From positions 11,670,195-11,734,194 of the forward strand of contig NC_086384.1 in the NCBI RefSeq assembly GCF_036588685.1: DNA of 64,000 bases. The letters run 5' to 3'. Below are positions 37,401 to 44,922 of the stretch, piece by piece. Below the pieces are notes generated by a model, which did no database searches, was not told where the DNA came from, and saw only the letters and a program-made list of their open reading frames with translations. Every line of letters begins with the position of its first letter. Position 1 is the stretch's first letter. Source of the stretch: Mytilus trossulus (taxonomy: Eukaryota > Mollusca > Bivalvia > Mytilida > Mytilidae). Position numbers and translations under genes: made by a program.

Positions 37401-40400
37401 GTAATACAACTAATAATAAGTAAAATGTTGTGGCAGGATTGCCTATGTTACATCTTCAATGTATTCATCAGATGAAAATGAAAAGTGGATGTAAGCAGTT
37501 ATAGGCAAACGTACTTCCCACAATATTGAGAAGAACCCCACCGTATAGTCAGCTATTAAAAAACCGCTTCATTGAATACGTGAAACAATTCAACAGACCA
37601 CTTTCAACTTTTGTCTCTTACCGGAAAATTTCATAAATTATATACACCTTTATGCATTATTTAATAGATAGAGGGCATTAAAACGTCCTTGTGATAGTCT
37701 TTATACAGGATAAACTTGAAATAATGTTTGTTCTGTAGGTACTTAATCACATTCCCTAATTATAATGATAGCAGTGCTGATGTTCAATTAGAAGTGTCTC
37801 TAAACGCAAAAATGTTCACTAAAACAATACTTTTGAAGTAAATGCACCGAACTCGAAAGTGGTCTATTGGGAAAAATAAAGGTATAACTCTTTACTTTTT
37901 AATGTATAATCGTTTGAGCATATTCCCATATAATTTAATTTTGGATGTAACGTATCTTCTGATTGGCTGACGTCGTTTTGTTTATCAGCCCAAAAGACAT
38001 CATTTGTCATGTGACCGTGATGTCATTAACGTTTTTTTATGATTTACTCCAGTTTAAAAAGAAATCAAAATAACATAAAAATGTGGTGCACACTTTAAAT
38101 AACCTGCTATGCGCGTTATTCAGTGAGAACTACGTTTTTTATGTTATTTCTTCAAAGACAGAAAAATATTTTACAGTCATTCCTTAAATAATATTCACGT
38201 TCTTAGGCATCAGTTCTAGTCGTTCATTCAATCACCTCAAGATGTTAAATAGAAAAAAGAAGAAAGGATGCAATACATATTTTCATTATTCAACCGATTC
38301 CGGTCTTAATGGTTACCTCAACAACAATTGAATTTAATACAAGACAAAAATAATACATTTAAAAAAACAATTACTTTTTAATTGTGTCAATTCGGTTTAA
38401 TCCCGTTATTTTTTTATCCATTTGCATGATTTCTCGCGAAATACTATATTGTAGAATATTTCGGAATAATAACATTTCATATGTTAAATGTATGTTAAGG
38501 TAGATGTGTCTAAATTATAATCCATAGATTTTTTTTAATAATTTGCCAAAACGCAGTTTATATCATGCTTTTTAAAGAATAATAATAAAAAGAATGGGTC
38601 ATCGGGGTTATTTTCATGCTACAGGTTGTTAATAATTGACAGCTTTTGTATAGATTATGCATGGAAAACCAAATTTTCTGCTATAAAACATGTAAAACGA
38701 AAATTGCATCATTGAATTTTGAGATAAAATATGAGAAGATAGCTTTAATAGTATGCTATGACGTCCATTATCACTGTACTAGTATACATATTTTTAGGGG
38801 CCAGCTGAAGGACACCTACGGGTGCGGGAATTCTCGCTACATTGAAGACCCATTGGTGGCCTTCGGCTGTTGTCTGCTCTATGGTCGGGTTGTTGTCGCT
38901 TTGACACATTCCCCATTCCCTTTCTCAATTTTATTTCAGATAGGAAAAATAAAAATAAATGAGATCATCGGACCTGTTTCCTTACTACATAATAAAATGG
39001 ATAAATTCCTAACACATCCTATTATAAAAATACCTTTATTTGAATTATCTACCCTTACATTTGAGTTGCATCCCCTTATGTGGGAAAGTTTTAAAAAATT
39101 GAATCAAACAAAAGTTTCTGTTTTTTTTGTAAAATACAACCATAAATTTGATAAAACATCTCATTTTCTATATTGGAATAAAAATTCTTACACATGAATT
39201 ACCTTCTACTCTCAAAATTTGTACATTCTTTCAAAGATCTAGACCGATGTTTTCTGGTATTTCGATATCCAAGATGGAGGAAGATTCCCTATCTACCTTA
39301 ATTCGAATCCGTGATATTCACCGCCCTTTGTCAATTTAAGGGTTTTGTAAAGGTACTATATCCTGAATAAACGGTCACACACTGTTCAAACTTAGTAAAA
39401 CGTGCTCATTGTTATGTATCTTTTTGAATAGTATGAAATCAACGGATTTTCGCAAATTTAACATTTCAATTGAAAACAAGACAAAAAGGGTAAATCTGAT
39501 TTTGGTGAAATGTGTTAAATAAATTGGTGCTTTAAAATTGAATTAAAAGTATAAGATCAATCGATGAATTTTGATTAATTTCTATAATCGAAATAACTTA
39601 TCAATGAATACACCAATGCTGCAATACTTTTGTCTGAATTTATATTAAAAAAAACCTGAAAACGCGTCAAGAAAAATACACCCACTTTAAAAAGTTCTTT
39701 TGGGATAGTCCTGAAAAAAACATTATCCAGCATACTATTTATAAATCTTTTAACTTATGATATAACAAAAACAGCTTATGAAGTCCCGCAAATTTGTTCG
39801 TATTATTCTTGAATAGTATCAATTAAATGTCATACTTGAAACAATCATCAACGAAAAACACCATATTAACACGCGGGAGCTACCGATACTGCATCTACCT
39901 CATAATGCTGGTATTTTATACACATTTCGAATAAGAACTTTCATGATTTTTATGTAATAATGAATATATATTTTAATAGAATATTATTGATATTAATCTT
40001 TTTATTTTATTTATTTCAGCGTTACTTAGAGAGAATAGTAACCAGTGCGCATGCCATGGTGAGTTTAGATTAACTTGAAGATAAAACAATATACTGTTAT
40101 TGTCTTTCCATGATATTACAAGCATATCATAGATTGCGTCCTAAACATCACGACCGTACCCGAACTTAAGAGACCGATTCAATGTAGAGATTATTATATT
40201 AGTTGGGGATTGATGCGTTGTGTGATTTTGAAATTTTAACCCACAAGCAGCTAAATATCAAATTGGGTTCAAACGTATACTATGATTTCCGTGTGACTAA
40301 CATTGCTTCCAGTTCCAAATTATACAGCCAGAATCTGGCATCTAAATTGATTCAGTGATTAAGTAAAAGTCTAATTTCACATTGTGGCAGTCAATTATCA

Positions 40401-43400
40401 CTACGAAAAAATATCATATATATATATATAAATAAAACGCCAATTAGGTGACGGAAGTGCTCTTTATCAGAATTTTGCGATTCGAACACAAACCAATGGC
40501 ATGAAAATGATTTACGTTGTAAATGAAAAAAATGTATCGTACATCATTAAAATTACAATTAAGGCTTTCATTCACAATTTCTAATATCAATTTTAATTCA
40601 TTTTTGTTTTATTCAGATTTTCACTTTGTTGAGATGGAACATTGGAAAAAGCAAGAAGAAATGTTCGTTGAAACGCCTGTTGTAAGAAAGATTTTACAGT
40701 GCCTTGAATCAGAACATACTGTATTAATAGTAGGTGAACCTGGCATTGGTAAGAGCATGTTGATGCATCATGTCGCTTTAAAAATACATTCAACGACAAG
40801 TTATTGTATAGTACCATGTTCAAGAATTCAGGATATATTTACCCATTATAACATGGACAAAAGCCAAATGTTTGTTATTGACGATATTTGTGGACGATTT
40901 ACACCTAGTTTGTCGGACATTGATTGCTTGATAAAAAATGAAGACACGTTAAAACGGATGCTGGGAAAGGGGAAAACGAAAATAGCAGCAACATGCCGTC
41001 TAGATATTTATCTTGAGGAAACTTTTTGTAAATCATGTACTGTTTTCAAACCAAATATATTCAACTTATCTCAGGAATATTCAAAAGGGGACAGTTAAAG
41101 ATATGTATTAAGTATTTATCAAAAACTAGTTGTGAGTTGTTGAAAGATCAGAATGTAGATTTTACACCATTAATGTGTTATCTATACTCCAAAAATGAAG
41201 GATTCAATTTAACAGCATTTTTACACTGTCCCTACGATGCATACCAAAAAGAATGGGAACAGTTAAAAGCAATACATCCACACAAATATTGCTCGCTGTT
41301 TTTATGTGTTATTAACAATGGCATTATTAAGGAGTCATTTTTTGACATCTTTAATAAAAGAAATAACAAAAAAAAAGATGTCTTGAAAAACATTTATGAA
41401 ATCTGCGATGTGAATCGAAGTACATCTAGAATCAAAATGAAATCAACTTTTGACAGCATGATTGGAACTTACTTAGTGAAAACAAAAACTGAATACAGGG
41501 TATTACATGACAAAATGTTTGACTTTTTATGTTCTTATTTTGGTTCGAAAGATACACTGGTCAGATGTATATTGCGCTATTCAGACATCCGAGTTTTCAA
41601 TGAAAGAACACAATTAGAATCCATCAATGAAAAACATGACAAATTTTCTATATTGATACCAAAGAGATATGAAAAGGAATACTTTGAAAGAATAACAAAT
41701 GATTTACAACTTGGACAAATAAATCAATGCTTTTGTAATTCACAGATGAAACATGAAAAATATAGAGCCAAATTTCTCAAAGTATTACAGACAAAAGACA
41801 ACAACTTTATTTTTGAACAAATGTTTTCGAAAAAATGTTTGCAATATACTCACAAGCATAACACAAAAGAAGATTCTTCAGATGATTATGACGATTGCGA
41901 TCTGTCCGAACCTTTAATAACATCGTGCTATCGAGGATATTATGATATAGTTCATTTCTTTATGACCAAACATGTTGATCTAAAGAACTGTTATTCATTT
42001 AATACACCAATGACAGCTGCATGTTACGGAGGTCATGAGAAAATAGTACAGTTTTTAATACGAAGAGGATGTGATGTTACCCAGGCTGATGGTATGAAAA
42101 AAACACCTATGACAGCTGCTTGTTTGATGGGAAATGAGAAGATAGTCCAGTTACTAATTGACAAAGGATGTGATGTTAACCAGGCTGATGGTACGAAAGA
42201 AACACCTATGACAGCTGCATGTCGGGGTGAAAATGAGAAGATAGTCAAGTTACTAATTGATAAAGGAAGTAATATGACCCAGGCTGATGGTACGAACGAT
42301 ACACATATAGCAGCTTGTTTGGGAGGAAATGAGAAGATAGTCCAGTTAATTATTGACAAAGGATGTGATGGGACCCAGGCTGATGGTACGAACAATACAC
42401 CTATGACAGCTGCTTGTAGTGGTGGAAATCAGAAGATAGCACAGTCACCTATTGACAAAGGATGTGATGTTACCCAGCCTGATGGTATTAGACAGACACC
42501 TATGACAGTTGCTTGTTTGGTAGGAAATGAGAATATAGTACAGTTACTTATTGACAAAGGATGTGATGTTACCCAGACTGATTGTATGGAGGAAACACCA
42601 ATGACAGCTGCTTGTCGGGGAGGAAATGAGAAGATTGTACAGTTACTTATTGACAAAGGATGTGATGTTACCAAGGCTGATGGTACGAAACAAACACCTA
42701 TGACAGCTGCTTGTTGGGGAGGAAATGAGAAGATAGTCCAATTACTTATTGACAAAGGATTTGATGTTACATGTACCCAGGCTGATGGTAGGGGACATAC
42801 ACCTATGACAACTGCTTGTTGGATAGGAAATGAGAAGATTGTACAGTTACTTATTGACAATGGATGTCATGTTAACCAGGCTGTTGGTATGAGACAGACA
42901 CCTATGATAACTGCTTGTAGGGGAGGACATACGAAGATAGCACAGTTACTTATTGACAAAGGATGTGATGTTACCCAGCCTGATGGTATGGGACAGACAC
43001 CTATGACAGTTGCTTGTTTGATAGGAAATGAGAATATAGTACAGTTACTTATTGACAAAGGATGTGATGTTACCCAGGCTGATTGTACGGAGGAAACACC
43101 AATGACAGCTGCGTGTCGGGGAGGAAATGAGAAGATTGTACAATTACTTATTGACAAGGGATGTGATGTTACCCAGGCTGATGGAACGAAACTAACACCT
43201 ATGAGAGCTGCTTGTTTGGGAGGAAATGAGAAGATAGTCCAATTACTTATTGACAAAGGATGTGATGTTACATGTACCAAGGATGATGGTATGGGACATA
43301 CACCTATGACAACTGCTTGTTGGTTAGGAAATGAGAAGATTGTACAGTTACTTATTGACAATGGACATGATGTTAAACAGGCTTTTCGTAGGGGGCAGAC

Positions 43401-44922
43401 ACCTATGATAGTTGTTGCTTGTTTGATAGGAAATCAGAAGATAGCACAGTTACATATTGACAATGGAAGTGATGTTAACCAGGCTGATGGTATGGAGCAG
43501 ACACCTATGACAGTTGCTTGTGGGGGAGGAAATGAGAATATAGTCCAGTTACTTATTGACAAAGGATGTGATGTTACCCAGGCTGGTGGTACGAAACAAA
43601 CACCTATGACAGCTGCTTGTTTGGTAGGAAATGAGAAGATTGTACAGTTACTTATTGCAAATGGTTGTGATGTTACATGTACCCAGGCTGATGGTATGGG
43701 ACGTACACCCATGACAACTGCTTGTTGGGTTGGAAATGAGAAGATTGTACAGTTACTAATTGACAATGGATGTGGTGTTAAACAGGCTGATGGTAGGGGG
43801 CAGACACCTATGATTGTTGCTTGTTTGATAGGAAATCAGAAGATAACACAATTACTTATTGACAATGGATGTGATGTTAACCAGGCTGATGGTAGAGGAC
43901 AGACACCAATGACAGCTACTTGTCGGGGAGGAAATGAGAAGATTGTACAGTTACTTATTGACAAAGGATGTGATGTTAACCAGGCTGATGGTATGGGACA
44001 GACACCAATGACAGCTGTTTGTCCGGGTGGAAATGAGAAGATTGTACAGTTACTAATTGACAAAGGATGTGATGTTACCCAGGCTGATGGTAGGGGACAG
44101 ACACCCATGACAGCTGCTTGTATGAAAGGAAATGCGAATATAGTACAGTTACTTATTGACAAAGGATGTAATGTTACCCAGACTGATTGTATGGAGGAAA
44201 CACCAATGACAGCTGCTTGTCGGGGAGGAAATGAGAAGATTGTACAGTTACTTATTGACAGAGGATGTGATGTTACCAAGGCTGATGGTACGAAACAAAC
44301 ACCTATGACAGCTGCTTGTTGGGGAGGAAATGAGAAGATCGTCCAATTACTTATTGACAAAGGATGTGATGTTACATATACCCAGGCTGATGGTATAAGA
44401 CATACACCTATGACAACTGCTTGTTGGGTAGGAAATGAGAAGATTGTACAGTTACTTATTGACAATGGATGTGATGTCAAACAGGCTGATGGTAGGGGGC
44501 AGACACCTATGACAGTTGCTTGTTTGATAGGAAATCAGAAGATAGCACAGTTACTTATTGACAATGGATGTGATGTTAACCAGGCTGATGTTATGGGACA
44601 GACACCAATGACAGCTGCTTGTCTGGGAGGAAATGAGAAGATTGTACAGTTACTAATTGACAAAGGATGTGATGTTACCCAGGCTGTTGGTAGGGGACAT
44701 ACACCAATGACAGCTGCTTGTATGATAGGAAATGAGAATATAGTACAGTTACTTATTGACAAAGGATGTGATGTTACCCAGGCTGATGGTAGGGGACAGA
44801 CACCCATGGCAGCTGCTTGTATGATAGGAAATGCTAATATAGTACAGGTACTTATTGACAAAGGATGTGATGTTACCCAGGCTGTTGGTAATGGACAGAC
44901 ACCTAAGACAGCTTCTTGTTGA
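22357..44922 (+). CDS. HEPN-coiled coil-STAND NTPase-ankyrin repeat protein (seven coding exons; frame break in exon 7)
   Basis: The spliced model joins 22357-22459, 22851-23275, 30370-30532, 36275-36495, 37348-37396, 40020-40058 and 40617-44922. All six introns are GT-AG and every junction keeps phase. Exons sum to 5306 nt, one short of a multiple of three, because of a break at 41083-41090; allowing for it, the protein is about 1768 residues. The order is: DZIP3-type HEPN (about 35-230, R-x4-H at 182-187), coiled coil (about 231-345), nSTAND3-like P-loop NTPase (about 343-490; Walker A 373-380, Walker B 418-423), helical linker (to about 760), and about 30 ankyrin repeats to the end. HEPN domains with R-x4-6-H are commonly RNases; STAND NTPases are ATP-driven switches that oligomerise on ligand binding; repeats usually sense. 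I infer an intracellular, probably immune, receptor. No signal peptide, membrane segment or RING finger was seen. If the frame break is real, only about 495 residues would be made and this allele would be a pseudogene. Confidence 0.85.
22688..22745 (+). repeat. Family B 3'-end fragment in intron 1
   Basis: It reads ggtgaaagttgtcttattgg then a tacaacatctta block, matching the family B 3' end. It creates a spurious upstream extension of the exon 2 open frame. Confidence 0.6.
22851..23275 (+). CDS. Exon 2: N-terminal part of the HEPN domain
   Basis: The acceptor is cttatttcag and the donor is gtaagt, leaving phase 0. It encodes DENQKRWLVVGICLHSVISP, LRNYVVPILTKLCY, the basic KVKHGYYKQRYDYKI stretch, and DLSKLFLQTHMAYYTGFDDT with SALLGLIINIDQF. 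These hydrophobic helices match the pattern of the DZIP3-like HEPN family common in bivalve proteins (recalled, not searched). Confidence 0.85.
23685..23745 (+). repeat. Family E fragment in intron 2
   Basis: Carries tcagggactttccgttttga, cctcggagttcagtatgctt and a T-run, matching 18255-18320. Confidence 0.6.
23861..24350. repeat. Near-identical tandem duplication, 2 x 245 bp
   Basis: Units 23861-24105 and 24106-24350 differ at one base that I can see (tctcgataa versus tcttgataa). Each ends in caacttgatt, which is also the first 10 bases of the adjoining transposon TIR. The duplication is therefore very recent, or an assembly artefact. Confidence 0.85.
24831..25770. mobile_element. Nested 940-bp TIR element with ACGCGT-centred palindromes
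   Basis: TIRs of about 110 bp (24831-24940 and 25661-25770) start tgttccggaccatatgagta. They are mostly made of the perfect 18-bp palindrome GACCATACGCGTATGGTC (24855, 24902, 25680, 25729) and variants. TATA lies on both sides (24827-24830 and 25771-25774) as a possible target duplication. It sits inside the 3.3-kb element and so inserted later. Confidence 0.85.
26165..26700. repeat. Diverged ~190-bp direct repeats within the 3.3-kb element
   Basis: Three spaced blocks (near 26270, 26459 and 26644) repeat a tttccatgatatatatccca-like motif followed by aattaaac and a gaatc or gatcc block. Each is preceded by a ttttggat..ttttcact block. They are degenerate but in order. Confidence 0.45.
27625..28594. 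other. Intron 2, nothing recognised
   Basis: AT-rich intron sequence. A minus-strand 117-codon frame (27562-27915) overlaps the transposon end and shows no domain. Confidence 0.5.
28595..28760 (+). repeat. Family B repeat in intron 2
   Basis: Contains ttttcccgtttacaaggttt, ggagccctttataacttgct, gtgtgagccaagaatccatg and ggatggagagttgtctcatt. Confidence 0.75.
28761..29130. repeat. Intron 2 repeat with a 30-bp tandem
   Basis: Near 29009-29085 the motif aagcgggatacgggaatctg recurs three times at 30-bp spacing with small changes. The surrounding cgtcacgccggattgccga sequence is GC-richer than its surroundings. It creates overlapping spurious frames on both strands. Confidence 0.5.
29131..30369. 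other. End of intron 2, little recognised
   Basis: Positions 29270-29320 (gacatgctgaatctaaccgt) resemble the repeat at 35560-35830. The rest is AT-rich with no gene. Confidence 0.45.
30370..30532 (+). CDS. Exon 3: catalytic-motif helix of the HEPN domain
   Basis: Phase 0 entry after gtcatgacag gives VRRYIRNDWAHCAEWDAVKF, then SNSFQLMKKLVKEL. RNDWAH (residues 182-187) is an R-x4-H motif with N directly after R, the usual form in HEPN RNases. The exon leaves in phase 1 at gtaaag. It is too short (54 codons) to stand out as an open frame. Confidence 0.85.
30533..31394. other. Start of intron 3, nothing recognised
   Basis: AT-rich. The opposite-strand open frames near 30.8-31.0 kb have no domain signal. 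Confidence 0.5.
31395..34577 (+). pseudogene. Decayed Ty3/gypsy-like LTR retrotransposon, gag to start of pol
   Basis: Fragments in several frames follow the gag-pol order. An acidic start (AETDSLEDMEKPTAEDTLTE) is followed by a gag core with MTWEAFIYIYERTVGRRQ and VFLDCLADVSLPYARK (about 32600-32733). After a nested insert comes DDCNALRKALKQCFSK, then a tail with SITNQMVLHGRNSANYAN and QVFFADG (to about 33440). A weak aspartic-protease-like AAAVITSVNEK follows (about 34015), then CPRYFLRSSDKLLDMPSHLT at 34420-34490, the segment that precedes reverse transcriptase in such elements. Many stops and shifts are present. No RT, integrase or LTRs were recognised, so it is truncated and dead. It lies in intron 3 in sense orientation. 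Confidence 0.65.
32734..33170 (+). mobile_element. Family B element nested in the gag remnant
   Basis: Gag homology stops after PYARK at 32733 and resumes with DDCNALRK at 33171. The 437-bp gap carries a gtcctaagtcaggaatctga block, ccgttggttttcccgtttga, gtgtgagccaaggctccgtg and the family B 3' end ccacatcttcctatatct. Confidence 0.8.
34578..35559. other. Intron 3, nothing recognised
   Basis: AT-rich sequence between the retrotransposon remnant and the next repeat. No gene or RNA is supported. Confidence 0.5.
35560..35912. repeat. Repeat with two ~145-bp units, ending in a GC-richer block
   Basis: The motif gctgaatctaaccatgt.tttagattt occurs near 35623 and 35770 with similar flanks, and once more at 29275. 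The end (ggttgacctctgcggtcgca and cgccctgcggagcatttt) is a block I recall as widespread in bivalves. Not coding for any host protein that I recognise. Confidence 0.55.
36275..36495 (+). CDS. Exon 4: coiled coil
   Basis: Acceptor tttgtttag, donor gtaagt, phase 1 in and phase 0 out. It encodes GPRFLSGTTYGLELVNEF then a long charged heptad-like helix (RKENELKKNEILLLHKVDQL and KKDIDKRLFEIDE). It links HEPN to NTPase and may drive oligomerisation (inference). Confidence 0.8.
37348..37396 (+). CDS. Exon 5: 49-nt coiled-coil exon
   Basis: Acceptor cacttgcag, donor gttagt; encodes VLVDQDKTLKNHDTQL and leaves in phase 1. It was accepted because its phases on both sides agree with exons 4 and 6 and it continues the heptad pattern. 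Confidence 0.65.
37429..37605 (-). repeat. Degenerate family B copy in intron 5
   Basis: Has accccaccgtatagtcagct then attaaaaaaccgct and gtgaaacaattcaacagac, in the order seen in the inverted copy at 14555. Confidence 0.5.
37920..38215. repeat. Dispersed repeat in intron 5 (partner at 59515-59600)
   Basis: The right part (gttatttcttcaaagacaga, ttacagtcattcct and taaataata) matches 59540-59595. The left part has ttctgattggctgacgtcgt and atgtgaccgtgatgtcatta. It is probably a non-autonomous element. Confidence 0.5.
38497..38650. repeat. Dispersed repeat in intron 5 (partner at 4711-4856)
   Basis: Collinear with 4711-4856. At both loci a family A copy lies within 150 bp, although on opposite sides. 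Confidence 0.6.
38746..38933 (+). repeat. Family A repeat in intron 5
   Basis: Contains gacgtccattatcactgtac, cagctgaaggacacctacgg, gtgcgggaattctcgctaca and gctttgacacattccccatt. The 183-codon open frame across it is a chance frame through the repeat. Confidence 0.75.
38934..40019. other. End of intron 5, nothing recognised
   Basis: AT-rich intron sequence up to the exon 6 acceptor. Intron 6 (40059-40616) is similarly plain, with a short (at)n run near 40415-40430. Confidence 0.5.
40020..40058 (+). CDS. Exon 6: 39-nt microexon
   Basis: Acceptor ttatttcag, donor gtgagt; encodes LLRENSNQCACH and keeps phase 1. Both splice sites are strong, and the phase fits exon 7 (attcag then atttt). With such a short exon, transcript data would be decisive. 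Confidence 0.6.
40617..41098 (+). CDS. Exon 7, first part: STAND NTPase core, up to the frame break
   Basis: Encodes HFVEMEHWKKQEEMFVETP, then VLIVGEPGIGKSMLMHHVAL (Walker A GEPGIGKS), MFVIDDICGRF (Walker B with paired aspartates and the DDICG form typical of nSTAND3) and KIAATCRLDIY (likely sensor region). This frame ends at TAA 41096-41098, just after the AAAAGGGG run at 41083-41090. Protein logic (NLSQEYSK, then in the other frame GQLKICIKYL) says translation should pass into frame 1 there. Confidence 0.85.
41032..44922 (+). CDS. Exon 7, second part: helical linker and ankyrin array
   Basis: This is the long frame-1 stretch (1295 codons from ATG 41035), open from 41032. That ATG is unlikely to be a true start because the protein is the continuation of the NTPase. 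It begins with the linker usual after nSTAND3 (SKTSCELLKDQNVDF, LYSKNEGFNL, STFDSMIGTYLVKTKTEYRV and LHDKMFDFLCSYFG), reaching to about 41900. About 30 ankyrin repeats follow, ending at TGA 44920-44922. Confidence 0.85.
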   Translation: MMYCFQTKYIQLISGIFKRGQLKICIKYLSKTSCELLKDQNVDFTPLMCYLYSKNEGFNLTAFLHCPYDAYQKEWEQLKAIHPHKYCSLFLCVINNGIIKESFFDIFNKRNNKKKDVLKNIYEICDVNRSTSRIKMKSTFDSMIGTYLVKTKTEYRVLHDKMFDFLCSYFGSKDTLVRCILRYSDIRVFNERTQLESINEKHDKFSILIPKRYEKEYFERITNDLQLGQINQCFCNSQMKHEKYRAKFLKVLQTKDNNFIFEQMFSKKCLQYTHKHNTKEDSSDDYDDCDLSEPLITSCYRGYYDIVHFFMTKHVDLKNCYSFNTPMTAACYGGHEKIVQFLIRRGCDVTQADGMKKTPMTAACLMGNEKIVQLLIDKGCDVNQADGTKETPMTAACRGENEKIVKLLIDKGSNMTQADGTNDTHIAACLGGNEKIVQLIIDKGCDGTQADGTNNTPMTAACSGGNQKIAQSPIDKGCDVTQPDGIRQTPMTVACLVGNENIVQLLIDKGCDVTQTDCMEETPMTAACRGGNEKIVQLLIDKGCDVTKADGTKQTPMTAACWGGNEKIVQLLIDKGFDVTCTQADGRGHTPMTTACWIGNEKIVQLLIDNGCHVNQAVGMRQTPMITACRGGHTKIAQLLIDKGCDVTQPDGMGQTPMTVACLIGNENIVQLLIDKGCDVTQADCTEETPMTAACRGGNEKIVQLLIDKGCDVTQADGTKLTPMRAACLGGNEKIVQLLIDKGCDVTCTKDDGMGHTPMTTACWLGNEKIVQLLIDNGHDVKQAFRRGQTPMIVVACLIGNQKIAQLHIDNGSDVNQADGMEQTPMTVACGGGNENIVQLLIDKGCDVTQAGGTKQTPMTAACLVGNEKIVQLLIANGCDVTCTQADGMGRTPMTTACWVGNEKIVQLLIDNGCGVKQADGRGQTPMIVACLIGNQKITQLLIDNGCDVNQADGRGQTPMTATCRGGNEKIVQLLIDKGCDVNQADGMGQTPMTAVCPGGNEKIVQLLIDKGCDVTQADGRGQTPMTAACMKGNANIVQLLIDKGCNVTQTDCMEETPMTAACRGGNEKIVQLLIDRGCDVTKADGTKQTPMTAACWGGNEKIVQLLIDKGCDVTYTQADGIRHTPMTTACWVGNEKIVQLLIDNGCDVKQADGRGQTPMTVACLIGNQKIAQLLIDNGCDVNQADVMGQTPMTAACLGGNEKIVQLLIDKGCDVTQAVGRGHTPMTAACMIGNENIVQLLIDKGCDVTQADGRGQTPMAAACMIGNANIVQVLIDKGCDVTQAVGNGQTPKTASC
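41083..41090 (+). other. Frame break at AAAAGGGG run in exon 7
   Basis: The NTPase frame and the ankyrin frame overlap only between 41032 and 41095. Protein continuity places the switch at this run, where one base appears to be missing. It could be a true one-base deletion or a homopolymer sequencing or assembly error. Confidence 0.75.
41902..44922 (+). repeat. Ankyrin tandem array, about 30 units of 99 bp
   Basis: After a first diverged unit, the consensus starts TPMTAAC.GGNEKIVQLL and ends IDKGCDVTQADG, with 33 residues per unit. Four units (42772, 43270, 43675 and 44374) carry two extra residues (TCTQADG or TYTQADG) and are each followed by a TPMTTACW unit, so the array has a higher-order structure. 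The usual TPLH is replaced by TPMT, and two cysteines recur in each unit. Confidence 0.9.

Noticed and set aside
38646-39197. 183-codon frame in intron 5 as a gene
   Set aside because: It runs through a family A repeat and AT-rich intron sequence, with no domain and no composition unlike its surroundings.
40523-40616. ATG at 40523 as a separate gene start before the NTPase
   Set aside because: A strong acceptor at 40616 in phase with exon 6 explains the frame, and the residues before it look like translated intron.
41083-41090. Programmed -1 frameshifting at AAAAGGGG
   Set aside because: The run does not fit the usual X XXY YYZ slippery heptamer in the zero frame, and related proteins are not known to need it. 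A missing base is simpler.
22357-44922. Calling the gene DZIP3 (ubiquitin ligase)
   Set aside because: Only the HEPN-type domain is shared. No RING finger was seen, and the NTPase plus ankyrin architecture is different.
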